Shown: one piece after another, positions 43,955-55,713 of the stretch
Layout: each line of letters opens with the position of its first letter
Position numbering within the stretch: position 1 is the first letter of the stretch
Assembly: GCA_964016885.1 (NCBI GenBank)
Contig: OZ024743.1
Location: 190,653,892 to 190,717,891 of the forward strand
Direction of reading: 5' to 3'
DNA from: Eledone cirrhosa
Lineage: Eukaryota; Mollusca; Cephalopoda; Octopoda; Eledonidae
DNA length: 64,000 nucleotides
Notes under the pieces: model-generated
What the model was told of the DNA's origin: nothing
The model's input: the letters and a program-made list of their open reading frames with translations, nothing else
The model's database searches: none
Made by a program: the position numbers and the translations under genes

Positions 43955-44770
43955 AGAAGAAAATACAGGATAGGAAAACACCAGAAAGATGTTGACTACT
44001 AATACAAAAAAAAAATTTACTTTTCGTGGGGATATCTTATTGCTAGTAAGCTCTCAGTAACAATAGAAATATATCAAACTAGCTGGCAGTGGGAGAAACA
44101 AGTCTGATTCCATAAAAGCAAATGATTGGTTCTCTTATTTTGAAAAGGTACAACCAAAATTTCATATATAAATGCACGCAATTTCTCTGAACCTATTCCA
44201 CTGGAATCATAGTGAAAGTAGCGATTACATCACAGCAAAGTAAGCTGCTCAGAAGAATAGTCTGATGTGAGAGGAGCAGTGGTATAGGAGGAGCTTTGCA
44301 CCAATCTAGCTGATTTACAATAATGTATTCAATTCTGTTGACCATTTGTGGTAGCTAGAGGCACTTCAAATTGCTAAAATTCCAGAAACCATAATAAGAC
44401 CCATATACAGCTTCGTTTCATTCTGGACAACCATTCTAAAGTTAAAATAAAGAATTTATGTTGCTGTGGCTAGGATAGTTTCCCCTAGATATGTTTCCGA
44501 AGGATAATGTCTATGAGGCTGTTTTCACTTTTAGTGAGCCCCTTGTTATTTTTGTTCAATAAAATTTAGTGTCCATAAGTAGTTCACAGGGAGATAGAAG
44601 CTCCAACTTAACAAAATCTTGTTCAAAGATGGAAAGTATATACTAAAAATATGAACAGTATGAAGAAGGTCTTTGGCTTCCTTATGACAATCTCAGGGGA
44701 AGTACTGAAGATCAGATATTCCTAGTTAATTCTAATATAAAGAAGAACTAATGTCCTAGCAACATCTCTA
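43955..44770 (+). pseudogene. R2/R4-type LINE relic
   Basis: QDRKTPERC then LLIQKK (about 43965-44010) parallels QDKKTPGRE and YWYKK of 3850-6940. NSVDHLW then LEALQIAKIPETIIRPIYSF (about 44333-44430) parallels GSVPH and IEAFQLAKVSDIIVRAIEKL. WTTILKLK and SEPLVIF-like pieces follow. Very decayed, no intact frame. Confidence 0.68.
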
Positions 44771-44828
44771 TCAATTATCTAATGCTCTTTAACAAAATGT
44801 AGAAGCATCAAAATCAAGTAATGAAGAC

Positions 44829-45325
44829 AAACATTTCTCGCCTATGATGATGATGATGATGATCATCATCATCATCATCATCATCATCATCGTTGCCACT
44901 GTTTATCATATCTTTTCAATGCTTGCATGGGATAGAGGGGCTGTCATATTATGAGGCTGCACAAATCAGACGATATCATGTTCATACATTCTGTTTTTAG
45001 ATTGGTTAACTATGGCTGGATGGTCTTTTTAAAACCAACCACTTAACAGTGTGTACTAGGATGTTCTTTTTTATGGTTCCAGTAGCATGCCCTTACAAGA
45101 CAGACTGGGTGATTTTTGGTGTTGCACCAGTACAACTACCTTACAGTGTGGACTGAGTATTTTTTTGTAATATCACGAGTACTACCATCTTAAAAGATGA
45201 GTTGGGGGATTTTTGTCTTGACATCAACACTACCACTTTACAGGGTGGACTGTGTGCTTTTGTTGTGGCAGCAGTATAGACTGGATGCTTTTCATTGTCG
45301 AACCAGTACTACCAATAACCTTGAA
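44829..45325 (-). repeat. L-family LINE 3' UTR with GAT tail and minisatellite
   Basis: The GAT/ATC block at 44829-44890 is an inverted GAT-ATC junction: GAT on the left, ATC on the right. From 44891 the sequence parallels 32749-33010. 45040-45320 holds about five to six units of roughly 50 bp, each with a variant of TTACAGTGTGGACTGGGTGC on the plus strand. The ORF itself is absent. Confidence 0.72.
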
Positions 45326-46179
45326 TTTAAACTTTCTTTCAACATTGAGGAATCTTCAGGTAAACAGTGTATCCCACCAAAAATGTTAACCTATGCATGA
45401 GAGATGCTCCTCTTACATTTCTGATAGGGCAGTAACATTGCATAAATACTGACTCAGACCATAACAATTCATCTAATCTGTGCCAGCAGGGAAAGTGAAC
45501 ACAAAATGATGTTGATGATGATGATGTTGACTTGAATATGAAACATGTATTGACTATGATTATACCTACTTAATCATACTTTTATAGACGCTCTTAAATA
45601 CCGTCGCCGATTCTTTTTCCTTTATGAACTACTATTATGATGTATCTCCATCTAATCTACACAGCCAACAACATATTTGGTCATTTATATATTTATTTTT
45701 TAGATGACAGTATGTTTTTGCTTGAGTATCTGCTCTGATAATTCAGAAATTATTGAAGCATTAATTCTGGAAACTAGAATTTCTATTAATGATTGCTAAA
45801 CAATATAATTTTTTTTTTCTCATTTTCCGATACTTTCTATTTAACAAGTTATTTTGATATGTACTTTGCAAGCTATGATTATACAAAAAATAAAATGAGA
45901 TACATGAAAAACCAAATATTATAGAAATATAATTTATATGAAAATTGTAATTGTACAAAGCAAAAAGCAAAATACTATAGAAATATGTTCAAAATATGTT
46001 GCATCACAACACAATTTCTTTCAGATTTCAATGAATAGAATAATTACAAGTACAAAATAAATCTAAATATTTACCACATATATGAAGAAAAATTCTATTC
46101 TTTTTTTTGTTTGTTGATCTTTGGTTAATATTGAAAGAAATTGTGGTTGTTAGATGGTTGAATCTGTAGGGTGCCAGAA
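45326..46179. other. AT-rich spacer
   Basis: A GATGATGATG run at 45510-45530; no gene seen. Confidence 0.5.
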
Positions 46180-47034
<855 letters not shown>

Positions 47035-47040
47035 TATATA

Positions 47041-49690
47041 TCCGGAATGACAGAGGACGGAGACATCGTTATGCTAGAAGGGGACTTCAATGGTCATGTT
47101 TGACAGCTACAGGATGGTTACACTGGGGTACATGGTGGGCCCGGTTATGGCTCAAGAAATGAAGGAGTGAGACTTTTTGAATTTTGTGATGCAAGTACAC
47201 TGATTATTTGCAACACTAACTTCCAGAAACCTGCCAACCACCTAATAACCTACAAATCTAGCGAGCGCATCAGCCAGATCGACTTCTTACTAGTTAGGCA
47301 TCGGGACAGGCAGATAGTGTCTAATACCAAGGTATACACTGGGGAAGAATGTACCCCACAGCATAGGTTAGTCGTTAGTGATATCTCAGTAAACAAGAGA
47401 TGGAATGAGACATACAGGAAGGTGTGGAGAAGAAAGGTCTGGAAGCTAAAAGACCTTTCACTAAAATACAAATTTAGGAAAGCCCTTCAAGATGTGTATG
47501 ACGAAAAAGAAGACGATTTAGAGACGTATGACATAGATAATAACTGGAATTTCTTACGTGACAACTTACTGCAGGCTACTGATGAAACTTGTGGCTGGAG
47601 CAGAGCTCCAACCAGACAGAGAGTGACCTGGTGGTGGAACAGCACAGTAGATAAGGCCATTAGAGACAAAATACTAGCATGGAAGGCTTGGAAAAAGGGT
47701 GGGAGTAGAGAATGATATACAGCCACTAAGAGAGAAGCTAGACGTCAGGTGTACTTAGCACGTAGAGAGGCTGAGAGTAGAAGGTTTGCCAATGTTCTGC
47801 GACGGGAAGATCAGAGGCGTGCGGTGTTCCACATTGCAAGGCAGTGTGTCAATGCAAATCAAGATGTTGTTGGAGATAAATGTGTCCGGAATGATGCCGG
47901 TGTACTTAGTGTCACGAATGATCAGAAAATGGAGGCCTGGAAATGTCATTATGAGAGACTGATGAATGTGGAGAACGAATGTGAGAGAGAGAAATTACCC
48001 TCAGTAGATCCAACAGAGGGACCAGCTATTGAGATTTACGAATATAGGGTCCAAGAGGCGATTAAGGAAATGAAAAATGGTAAGGCTGCTGGACCATCGG
48101 GGATAGTTGCTGAGATGCTGAATGCATCAGGGGACGTAGGCACTAAACTGGTTGCACGCATCATCAATCAGGCTATATATGGTGGTGTCATACCCAAAGA
48201 CTGGTGAAGCAGTATTCTCATAAATTGCTACAAAGGTAAAGGGGATGCTCTGGAGAGGAACAATTATAGGGGTATCAAACTGATGGATCAGGTTATGAAA
48301 GTGGCAGAAAGGATTTTAGCACAACTAATTAGAGAAAGGGTCAGACTAGATGAGATGCAGTTTGGTTTTGTGCCTGGGAAGAGTACAACAGATGCCCTCT
48401 TCTTGGTGAGACAATTACAAGAGAGGTTCTTAGAGAAAAATAAGCCACTATACTTAGCCTTTGTTGACCTAGAGAAGGCCTTTGATAGGGTACCCCAATC
48501 TGTCATCTGGTGGTCCCTAAGGAAACTAGGTGTTGAGGAATGGCTTGTGAGGACAGCGCAAACTTTGTACAGAGGTACTGTTAGTAAAGTCAGGGTAGGA
48601 ATGGAGTTTAGTGAGGAATTCCAGATTCAAGTAGGAGTACATCAAGGTTCGGTCCTCAGGCTGCTCTTGTTCATTATAGTCCTCCAAGCGATAACATGGG
48701 AACTTCTCTATGCTGACGATCTAGTTCTTATAGCAGAATCAGTAGAGGAGCTAGAGAATAAATTCTGGCTATGGAAACAGCAGCTGGAAACTAGAGGACT
48801 GAGAGTGAACCTAGCTAACACAAAAGTGTTGATGAGTAGAAAAGAGGACAAAACCCTGATTCTGTCAGGGAAATGGCCATGTTCGATATGCAGAAAAGGA
48901 ACTGGCATAAATTCTATAAAATGCACACAATGCAGATCCTGGGTACACAAGAGATGTAGCGGGATAGCAGGCAAACTAACAGGTAGGGAGAAATACGTAT
49001 GCAGTAGATGTACAGGGAAATTAGACAGTAGAAGTCGCATTGATAGACACATTTTTCAAATGCAGGCGGGTGCTATAAAAGTGGTGGATAGCTTTCGGTA
49101 CCTAGGAGATCAGATTAGCATGGGAGGGGGTGTTCCGAGGCCATAGTATTTAGAATAAGGACGGGCTGGACGAAGTGTAGGGAGCTGCTTCCTCTGCTGA
49201 CGAAGAAAAGAAGGGTCTCTCCCTGCGTACGAAAGGCCGGTAGTATGATGCCTGTGAGAGGAGCGCGATGCTGCATGGAGTGAGACATGGGCAGCAACTG
49301 CAGAGAAATGAAGCAAGTATGCTCCGTTGGATCTGCAATGTCAATGTGCGTGAACGACCCAGCATGAATGTGTTAAAAGAGAAACTGTGTCTGAGAGGGA
49401 GATAATGTAGTGTGCGAGAGAGGAGACTGAGGTGGTATGGGCATGTGATGCGCATGGAGGATGACCGATGGGTGAAGAAGTGCCAGAAAATGCCAGTTGA
49501 AGGAAGACGTGGTAGATGTAAACCACGAAAAACTTGGGCGGAGATGGTGAGAATAGTCCTCAGATCGCTGAAGCTCACGGTGGAGATGACGAAGGACCGT
49601 GACAAGTGGAGAGATGCTCTGCTGAATAAGACCCTTGCAAGCAGGGAAAAGTGGACGTAAAAGGATGATGATGATGATGATGATGATGAT
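47041..49690 (+). pseudogene. L-family LINE: endonuclease C-terminus, RT and PHD-like domain
   Basis: The longest L-family copy here. Frame 1 stays open from 47041 to 49146 except for TGA codons near 47104, 47716 and 48208; afterwards frame is lost. Order: LEGDFNGHV of the APE nuclease (about 47080-47103), GYGSRNEG, YKSSERISQIDFLLVRH, HRLVVSDI; the VTWWWNS linker (about 47625-47645); NGKAAGPSGI (about 48085); INCYKGKGD; MQFGFVPGKSTTDALFLVRQ (about 48355-48415); FVDLEKAFDRVP; HQGSV; ELLYADDLVLIAES (about 48700-48740); WPCSICRKG and HKRCSGIAG zinc-finger cysteines; FRYLGDQIS; then, shifted, RLRWYGHVMRMEDD (49418-49460) and a GAT tail. The region just before WELLYADD is about 8 codons shorter than in the copy at 60310. 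The 5' end is truncated against a TA run and repeat A. Confidence 0.92.
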
Positions 49691-49698
49691 ATATATAT

Positions 49699-49919
49699 AT
49701 ATAGTAATAATAATGAATTTGAAGACTAAAATCCAAAGAAGGCTCGATAAGGATAAATATATATCAAATATATAAGAACCGTAGAGCAAATATTATATAA
49801 TAAAGAATCGCTACTTTTACCCTTTCATAGAGTTACGCCCCTTTACAGTCTGAGTTTCAGAACATCCCGTTAAGGGTGACAGCAGCGATTCTTTGCTTAA
49901 ACTTTAATCTGTTATTTTA

Positions 49920-49928
<9 letters not shown>
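49699..49928. repeat. PLE B inverted-end remnant with SINE S scrap
   Basis: 49699-49800 matches 50785-50884. 49801-49826 is the minus-strand start of the PLE B 3' end. 49857-49926 is the same end on the plus strand. Between them, 49827-49856 (CATAGAGTTACGCCCCTTTA) equals an internal stretch of SINE family S at 52944-52974. It is thus a collapsed inverted PLE end with a 30-bp SINE insert at the centre. Confidence 0.8.
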
Positions 49929-49959
<31 letters not shown>

Positions 49960-50034
49960 TTAATATAGATGAGATTCTACAGGACTTGAGTACCTTACTT
50001 ACTGTGGTTACCTCCGATTCAACCCGGAATAACG

Positions 50035-50060
<26 letters not shown>
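49929..50060. repeat. (TA)n arrays and unique spacer
   Basis: TA at 49924-49957 and 50036-50060, with about 80 bp of unassigned sequence between. Confidence 0.85.
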
Positions 50061-50067
<7 letters not shown>

Positions 50068-50267
50068 CGTAAAATAAGAAAATTATAAAATTAACTTACT
50101 TACTAAAATATCACTTCCAACTAATTAGTTTCTGGTATGGAGTAAATATATTTTCCGAAGAAGACACAGAGAAACATTCCGTCGTCAGGGAAGACTATTC
50201 TCATCTAAGTATCCAGGCAAAGCGTGGACTCTGGAAACTTATTAAAAAATAATTCAGTGGATAGGAA
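50061..50267. repeat. 207-bp direct repeat, copy 1
   Basis: Nearly identical to 50569-50775. On the minus strand it holds CTGACGA and GAAAAT strings with an inverted spacer between, reminiscent of a hammerhead, but stem I is not convincing. Likely a PLE terminal repeat. Confidence 0.92.
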
Positions 50268-50568
50268 ATAGCAAAGCGTGGACTGAATTCCTAGCCATTG
50301 AGAAAATCACTGCCTCTGCGTCACTGGCAAATTCAAAAAGAATCAATCACGTGACATCGAGGTCAATCAGTGTAAAGTGGTTTGCTAATAAGACAGCGGC
50401 CTGTCTGCTACCATAGCAGCAGTCATGGCCAATATTGCTCGACAAATAATTTGGAGATAATTATAAAGAATTAATATCTAGTAACATATATATACATACA
50501 GATGCATATCAATGCTAGCAAATATATAGGTTTTGTCTTAGTAACTTTGTGGTTGCAGAACAATAATA
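50268..50568. other. Interior between the 207-bp repeats
   Basis: About 300 bp, non-coding, including a partial repeat AGCAAAGCGTGGACT at 50271. No protein motif. Confidence 0.5.
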
Positions 50569-50775
50569 TGAGAGACGTAAAATAAGAAAATTATAAAATT
50601 AACTTACTTACTAAAATATCACTTCCAACTAATTAGTTTCTGGAATGGAGTAAATATATTTTCCGAAGACGACACAAAGAAACATTCCGTCGTCAGGGAA
50701 GACTATTCTCATCTAAGTATCCAGGCAAAGCGTGGACTCTGGAAACTTATTAAAAAATAATTCAGTGGATAGGAT
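50569..50775. repeat. 207-bp direct repeat, copy 2
   Basis: Few differences from copy 1 (GGAATGG for GGTATGG, GACGACACAAAG for GAAGACACAGAG). Confidence 0.92.
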
Positions 50776-50784
50776 ATATATATA

Positions 50785-51408
50785 TATATACATAGTAATA
50801 ATAATAAATTTGAAGACTAAAATCCAAAGACGGCTCGATAAGGATAAATATATATCAAATATATAAGAACCGTAGAGCAAATATTATTAAAATAACAGAT
50901 TAAAGTTTAAGCAAAGAATCGCTGCTTTCACCCTTAACGGGATCTTCTGAAACTAACAAAGTCAATCTGTGAACGCAGAAGCGAATATTTCAAAAAACGT
51001 TGCAACCGGAGGAAGACAGGAAGACGATACTTTGGTTCGTGGAAACGTTCCCTGGCAAAGAACGGGAAAAAACGAATATAATACGTCATTATTTGGAGCG
51101 GTAAAAAACAATTACACGCAAGGACAAAACTACGTTTATAGTATAAAAGAAGTCGTAGACTAATATTCTCTTAGGTGGTTCAAAGAGACGTTCTCTGGCA
51201 ACGAATGTAAAAAACGAAGATAATACGTCATATCTGGAGCGTATAGAACAATTGCACGCAAAGACAAAACCACGTAAATGGTATAACTGAAGTCGTAGAC
51301 TAAAATTCTAACTAGGAAACCGAATGATTCTCGGCTTCAGAGTTAAGAATAAAGTAAATAAAATACAGAGGTAATTGAAATTAAATAAACACATACACGC
51401 ATCCATAT
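50785..51408 (-). repeat. PLE B2 inverted 3' end with internal duplication
   Basis: A minus-strand copy of the PLE B 3' end, complementary to about 52300-52684. 51039-51168 and 51183-51310 are two tandem, diverged copies of one roughly 130-bp segment (both with GTCGTAGACTA); the right end has a single copy. The arm joins the GIY-YIG coding segment at about 51408. Confidence 0.88.
50904..50954 (-). ncRNA. Hammerhead-like motif, class gamma (PLE B2 left)
   Basis: Minus strand: AGUUU, CAGAAGA, UCCCGUUAAGGGU, GAAA, AGCA/UGCU, U, AAACU. Identical in plan and core to 20897-20947. Confidence 0.5.
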
Positions 51409-51868
51409 TGTCTACAAATGTAAGGTTGAAACACCCACGTCCCGTAGGGCCTACATAGGGTTAACCGCCAATAGATTCAAGCAGCGTCTTTACATGCATA
51501 CCCATTCTTTTCGTTACCCTCTAAGAAGGAATATGACGTCACTTTCAGCTTATATCTGGAGTCTAAAAGACAGCCACACCCAATATAAGTTACACTGGGA
51601 GATCCTAACTAGGGCTAGATCGTATAACGGAAATAAAAGACCATGTGACCTCTGCGCCGCTGAAGCCCTGGAAATACTCTACGCCACAGACCACATCTTA
51701 AACAAAAAATCTGAGGCAATTTCGGCTTGTAAACATAAATTGCACAAAACTTTCCTGTATTACAGCCCCACGTTATACCCTACGGATAGTACGATCTATA
51801 TGCGGATATTTTACGTCGATGTGGTGGTTAAGTATATGTTATGTTTATACCATTACTTATTTGCATAG
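51405..51868 (+). CDS. PLE B2 GIY-YIG endonuclease, 5'-truncated
   Basis: Open from the junction with the inverted arm to a TAG at 51868 (about 154 codons). IVYKC, RRAYIGLTANRFKQR, HSFRYPLRRN, CDLC and a C-terminal DSTIYMRIFYVDVVVKY. The nuclease core is intact, but the Cys knuckle and the RT are absent, so it is a fragment. It is longer at the C-terminus than B1, where a stop comes after YPNG. Confidence 0.88.
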
Positions 51869-52170
51869 GTAAGTATATATTACCTGTATGTTTAATGAAG
51901 GTACGTATACTTTCTCATACGTATATCTGATTGTATATGTTATGGCGTATATTTTACATATTCTGGTACATATGCTTTTGGTTATGTGTATACGTGAGTT
52001 TTGCGTCTGTGTGAGTATGCGGGTTCGTACGCATGTAGGGTGTGTGTTTATGTGTACTTCGTGTTTTGGTTGAGGTACGTCTCCGAACATTTGTGTATTT
52101 ACACGTAGGTATGTGTGTGCGCTTGTTATATACGTATTCATTTATTTATATACGTTTATTTAATTATTTG

Positions 52171-52235
<65 letters not shown>

Positions 52236-52684
52236 ACACACACACATATTCATATGTGCGTGTATTTGTATACCTATGTATGCTTGTGTATGTACGTATA
52301 TGGATGCGTGTATGTATTTATTTAATTTCCATTACCTCTGTATTTTATTTACTTTATTTTTAACTCTGAAGCCGAGAATCATTCGATTTCCTAGTTAGAA
52401 TATTAGTCTACGACTTCTTTTATACCATAAACGTGGTTTTGTCCTTGCGTGTAATTGTTTTTCACCGCTCCAAATAATGACGTATTATATTCGTTTTTTC
52501 CCGTTCTTTGCCAGGGAACGTGTCCACGAACCAAAGTATCGTCTTCCTGTCTTCCTCCGGTTGCAACGTTTTTTGAAATATTCACTTCTGCGTTCACAGA
52601 TTGACTTTGTTAGTTTCAGAAGATCTCGTTAAGGGTGAAAGCAGCGATTCTTTGCTTAAACTTTAATCTGTTATTTTAATAAAT
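51869..52684 (+). repeat. PLE B2 3' UTR and terminal end
   Basis: The 3' UTR includes a CA array at 52173-52246 and many TATGTGT runs. Most of it (about 51868-52520) is missing from both arms of B1. 52301-52684 is the inverted counterpart of 50885-51408. Confidence 0.85.
52612..52662 (+). ncRNA. Hammerhead-like motif, class gamma (PLE B2 right)
   Basis: Same plan as 20897-20947. Stem II is CUC/GGG, with a G-U pair in the middle. The core is CAGAAGA again. Confidence 0.48.
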
Positions 52685-52696
52685 ATATATATGCAC

Positions 52697-53110
<414 letters not shown>

Positions 53111-53154
53111 GTGTGTGGGGGGGGGTTATATGTATATATATATATATATAAGAA

Positions 53155-53200
53155 TTAAAACACTTGAGTGTGTTGGAGTTAAACACCCTCTTCATATTAT
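53155..53200 (-). ncRNA. Decayed hammerhead-like PLE end
   Basis: Minus strand ATGAAGA, a GGGTGTTTAACTCC hairpin region, then AACACACTCAAGTGTTT, which has an ACACU/AGUGU stem III. The GAAA box is lost (AACA) and stem I is not seen. Confidence 0.3.
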
Positions 53201-53324
53201 AGAAATGACAGTAAAGGTATAGCTCAATGTAATTAAACAGTCTTTTGGCTACCATACTATATCTTTCTTCTTAAATATTATATTTTCACTATTAACACCT
53301 TATGAGTTTATATCTGATTATATA

Positions 53325-53372
53325 TTTTATTTTATTTTATTTTATATTATTTTATTTTATTTTATTTTATTT
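53325..53372. repeat. (TTTTA)n microsatellite
   Basis: About nine TTTTA units with one variant. Confidence 0.95.
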
Positions 53373-54840
53373 GGATTCTCATTTAGATAATTAACCCCCT
53401 CCCCCCCCCCCCCACACACTTGTCATTCGCCCCTTCAATTATACTATAATTATATTCAATTCCCTTTTATGCCCCTTTCTATTGTATAATACACTATATT
53501 GATTATAATTTTATGCTCCTTCGCATCCTCCATACATTTCTTTTTTCTGTCCCCATTGGCCTACCATAGTTCTATTTAAAGTCTGTTTATTGGATAACGT
53601 TATTCAACTGATAGTAAAGTATTTCATTCTATTCTGGATGTTCTTATTGAGATATCTTAGACTTTGGAGATTTTGATTACTTAAACCATAGCTAATTTTG
53701 TATTGACTTATTATGTATTTTGGATACTTTCAATATTAATTTATTTAATAGGGTTTTTTAGTCATTTATCCGGGTTTGATTCCTAATTTTTTTACTTGTG
53801 ACACCTAAGTAAATATACTTGTTTTTGTTTCTCGATTTCTGGTTGATTCTATTTTACTTATATTTAAATTTTTTTACTACTGTGCGTAGTTTCTGTCTGG
53901 TTCTTATTCACTTATTCACATATGTCTGTCTACCAACCATGTAATTATGTATATTATACTATGTTCATTATTTGATATTGATGTACCCTTATGTTAAATT
54001 TTGTAAATTCTGTAATATGTTTATATTTTTATAATTTTTGTAATGTTTAGATAATACTTATTTATACCAATTGTATAAAAACTTGACCTCCGTCTGTTTT
54101 CTTACAACGGTATAGATATTTTTTCCAGCACAATCTTTTCAACACAATTTAGTTCTGTATGATATTTTTTCTCACCCCCTGTGTGTAACTTTATATGATT
54201 TGTTAAGTTATATGCCAATATATTATAATATTGTTATTATAGTGTTATTGTAATATTTATACTGTTTGTGAAAATTGACCGGATTTTATTAATTATATAT
54301 TTATATAGTATATTATATTTTATATGTTTACTTTTACTCATTTCTTTATCATTTTATACTGTAAATAATATATGTATTATTTTTATTTTTATTTAAACTC
54401 TTAATAGGTGTTAGTTTGGGTTTGTATAGATGGATATGTGTATTGATATATATATATGTATATGTATATGTGTACATATGTATATGTATATGTATGTTTA
54501 TTGGGCCTTTTAATATTATTATCATTATCAATTATATTATATTATATTATATTTAGCACCGTAATTCTCCCTTTATATCACCACTTGTGTTTAGCTTTAG
54601 TTTTTGCATTGTACTATATTTGTAATATGGTTCAAAATGTTATTCACTTCCTTAGCAATTTTTACTTGATAATTTTCCTATGCTTTAATGTATGTATACT
54701 CCATATTCTTCTGAGTTTTGGGCTTGTATTGGCCGATAGTGCTTCTTATAGCTTTACTTGCCCTGATGAGTACTTAATAGGACGAAACATTGTTGGCTAA
54801 TAAAGACTTTTGATGTATTGAAGGCTTCTTTGGTTTATTT
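53373..54840 (+). repeat. PLE 3' region (T-rich) with terminal ribozyme-like motif
   Basis: A 1.4-kb T-rich, non-coding stretch ending in CTAATAAAGACTTTTGATGT and a TA tract. The end has the class alpha motif (54759-54797), shared with 8033-8079. I infer that the T-rich region is a PLE 3' UTR; no protein is present, and a C run lies at 53399-53414. Confidence 0.5.
54759..54797 (+). ncRNA. Hammerhead-like motif, class alpha, copy 2
   Basis: Stem I GCC (54760-54762) with GGC (54795-54797); canonical core CUGAUGA (54763-54769); stem II GUAC/GGAC with one mismatch; GAAA at 54784-54787; ACA/UGU mini stem III; U at 54794 as cleavage nucleotide. The core is fully canonical, but stems I and II are short. 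Confidence 0.6.
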
Positions 54841-55430
54841 CTTAATATATATATATATACTATATTATATTTTGAGAATAAACTCTCAGTCGTTTATAAT
54901 AATCAAGCTCCAAGAAAAGGGGCATTTCAAAATATAATATAGTATATTGCTCCTTAACTGTAGAGCTGATCTTTAATCCCGCATAAACGGCTGTTATTTC
55001 TAGCACCGGGAATGCGAGACGGCTAGTTTGGCCTGGCTACACACGTGTAGTCAGACCTGCAAAATTTGTGATGTGAGATGTACTAATTTTACTGGATTCC
55101 TGTTGATAAGCACAGAAGATTTGGATATTTCACTTTTTATTTCAATTCCATTTCGATTCTCTTTATTTTTCAATTCACATACCACCGTTGCGAAACGGAT
55201 TTAGGTTTCGAGGTTCAAATTCGTCTACAGAACAGGTTTGGATTTTGAAATTTAAATCTGTCCAGGAATCATGGCCGTTGCCAATATAAGCTTGTCTTTA
55301 TTGACTTATATCGAGACAGACAAATTGTATTCACTTTAATTAGTTTATTTCATTAATAGCTAACTTTGTCTGTTGCAATGCAAACACATTTTGTGTTTAT
55401 CATATATTTTAATGTATATATATATATATA
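54841..55430. other. Unassigned DNA with a short inverted repeat
   Basis: ACTATATTATATTTTGA at about 54859 is inverted at about 54930-54947. The rest is unassigned. Confidence 0.5.
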
Positions 55431-55713
55431 TACATCTATGCCATGTCTTTCCTTTATCTCAGTCACAGTTATTAGAATAGATTTTTATATTGTAATTCTT
55501 GTCTATGCATGCTAATGTACTTCCTTCCCTATCTCCTTTTTATGAATCTACACTACCTTTGTCTTCCTAAATACTATGCATACTTAGAACATTTTGAAAT
55601 CTGCTACTAAGGCATTGGAGCAAAACATTAGATTCACATTAAACACACCTATCATTATTTCCCACCTCACACTTTTGTAAGAACATGTAGAGCATCAATA
55701 ATATAAAATATAA
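55431..55713. repeat. Inverted repeat D, left arm
   Basis: About 283 bp, reverse complement of 57784-58061 with few changes. It starts TACATCTATGCCATGTCTTT at a TA tract. It includes GGCATTGGAGCAAAACATTA, resembling PLE ends with GAAAC. Confidence 0.93.

Noticed and set aside
44829..44892. CRISPR-like repeat array
   Set aside because: Trinucleotide microsatellite in eukaryotic DNA; no repeat-spacer structure.
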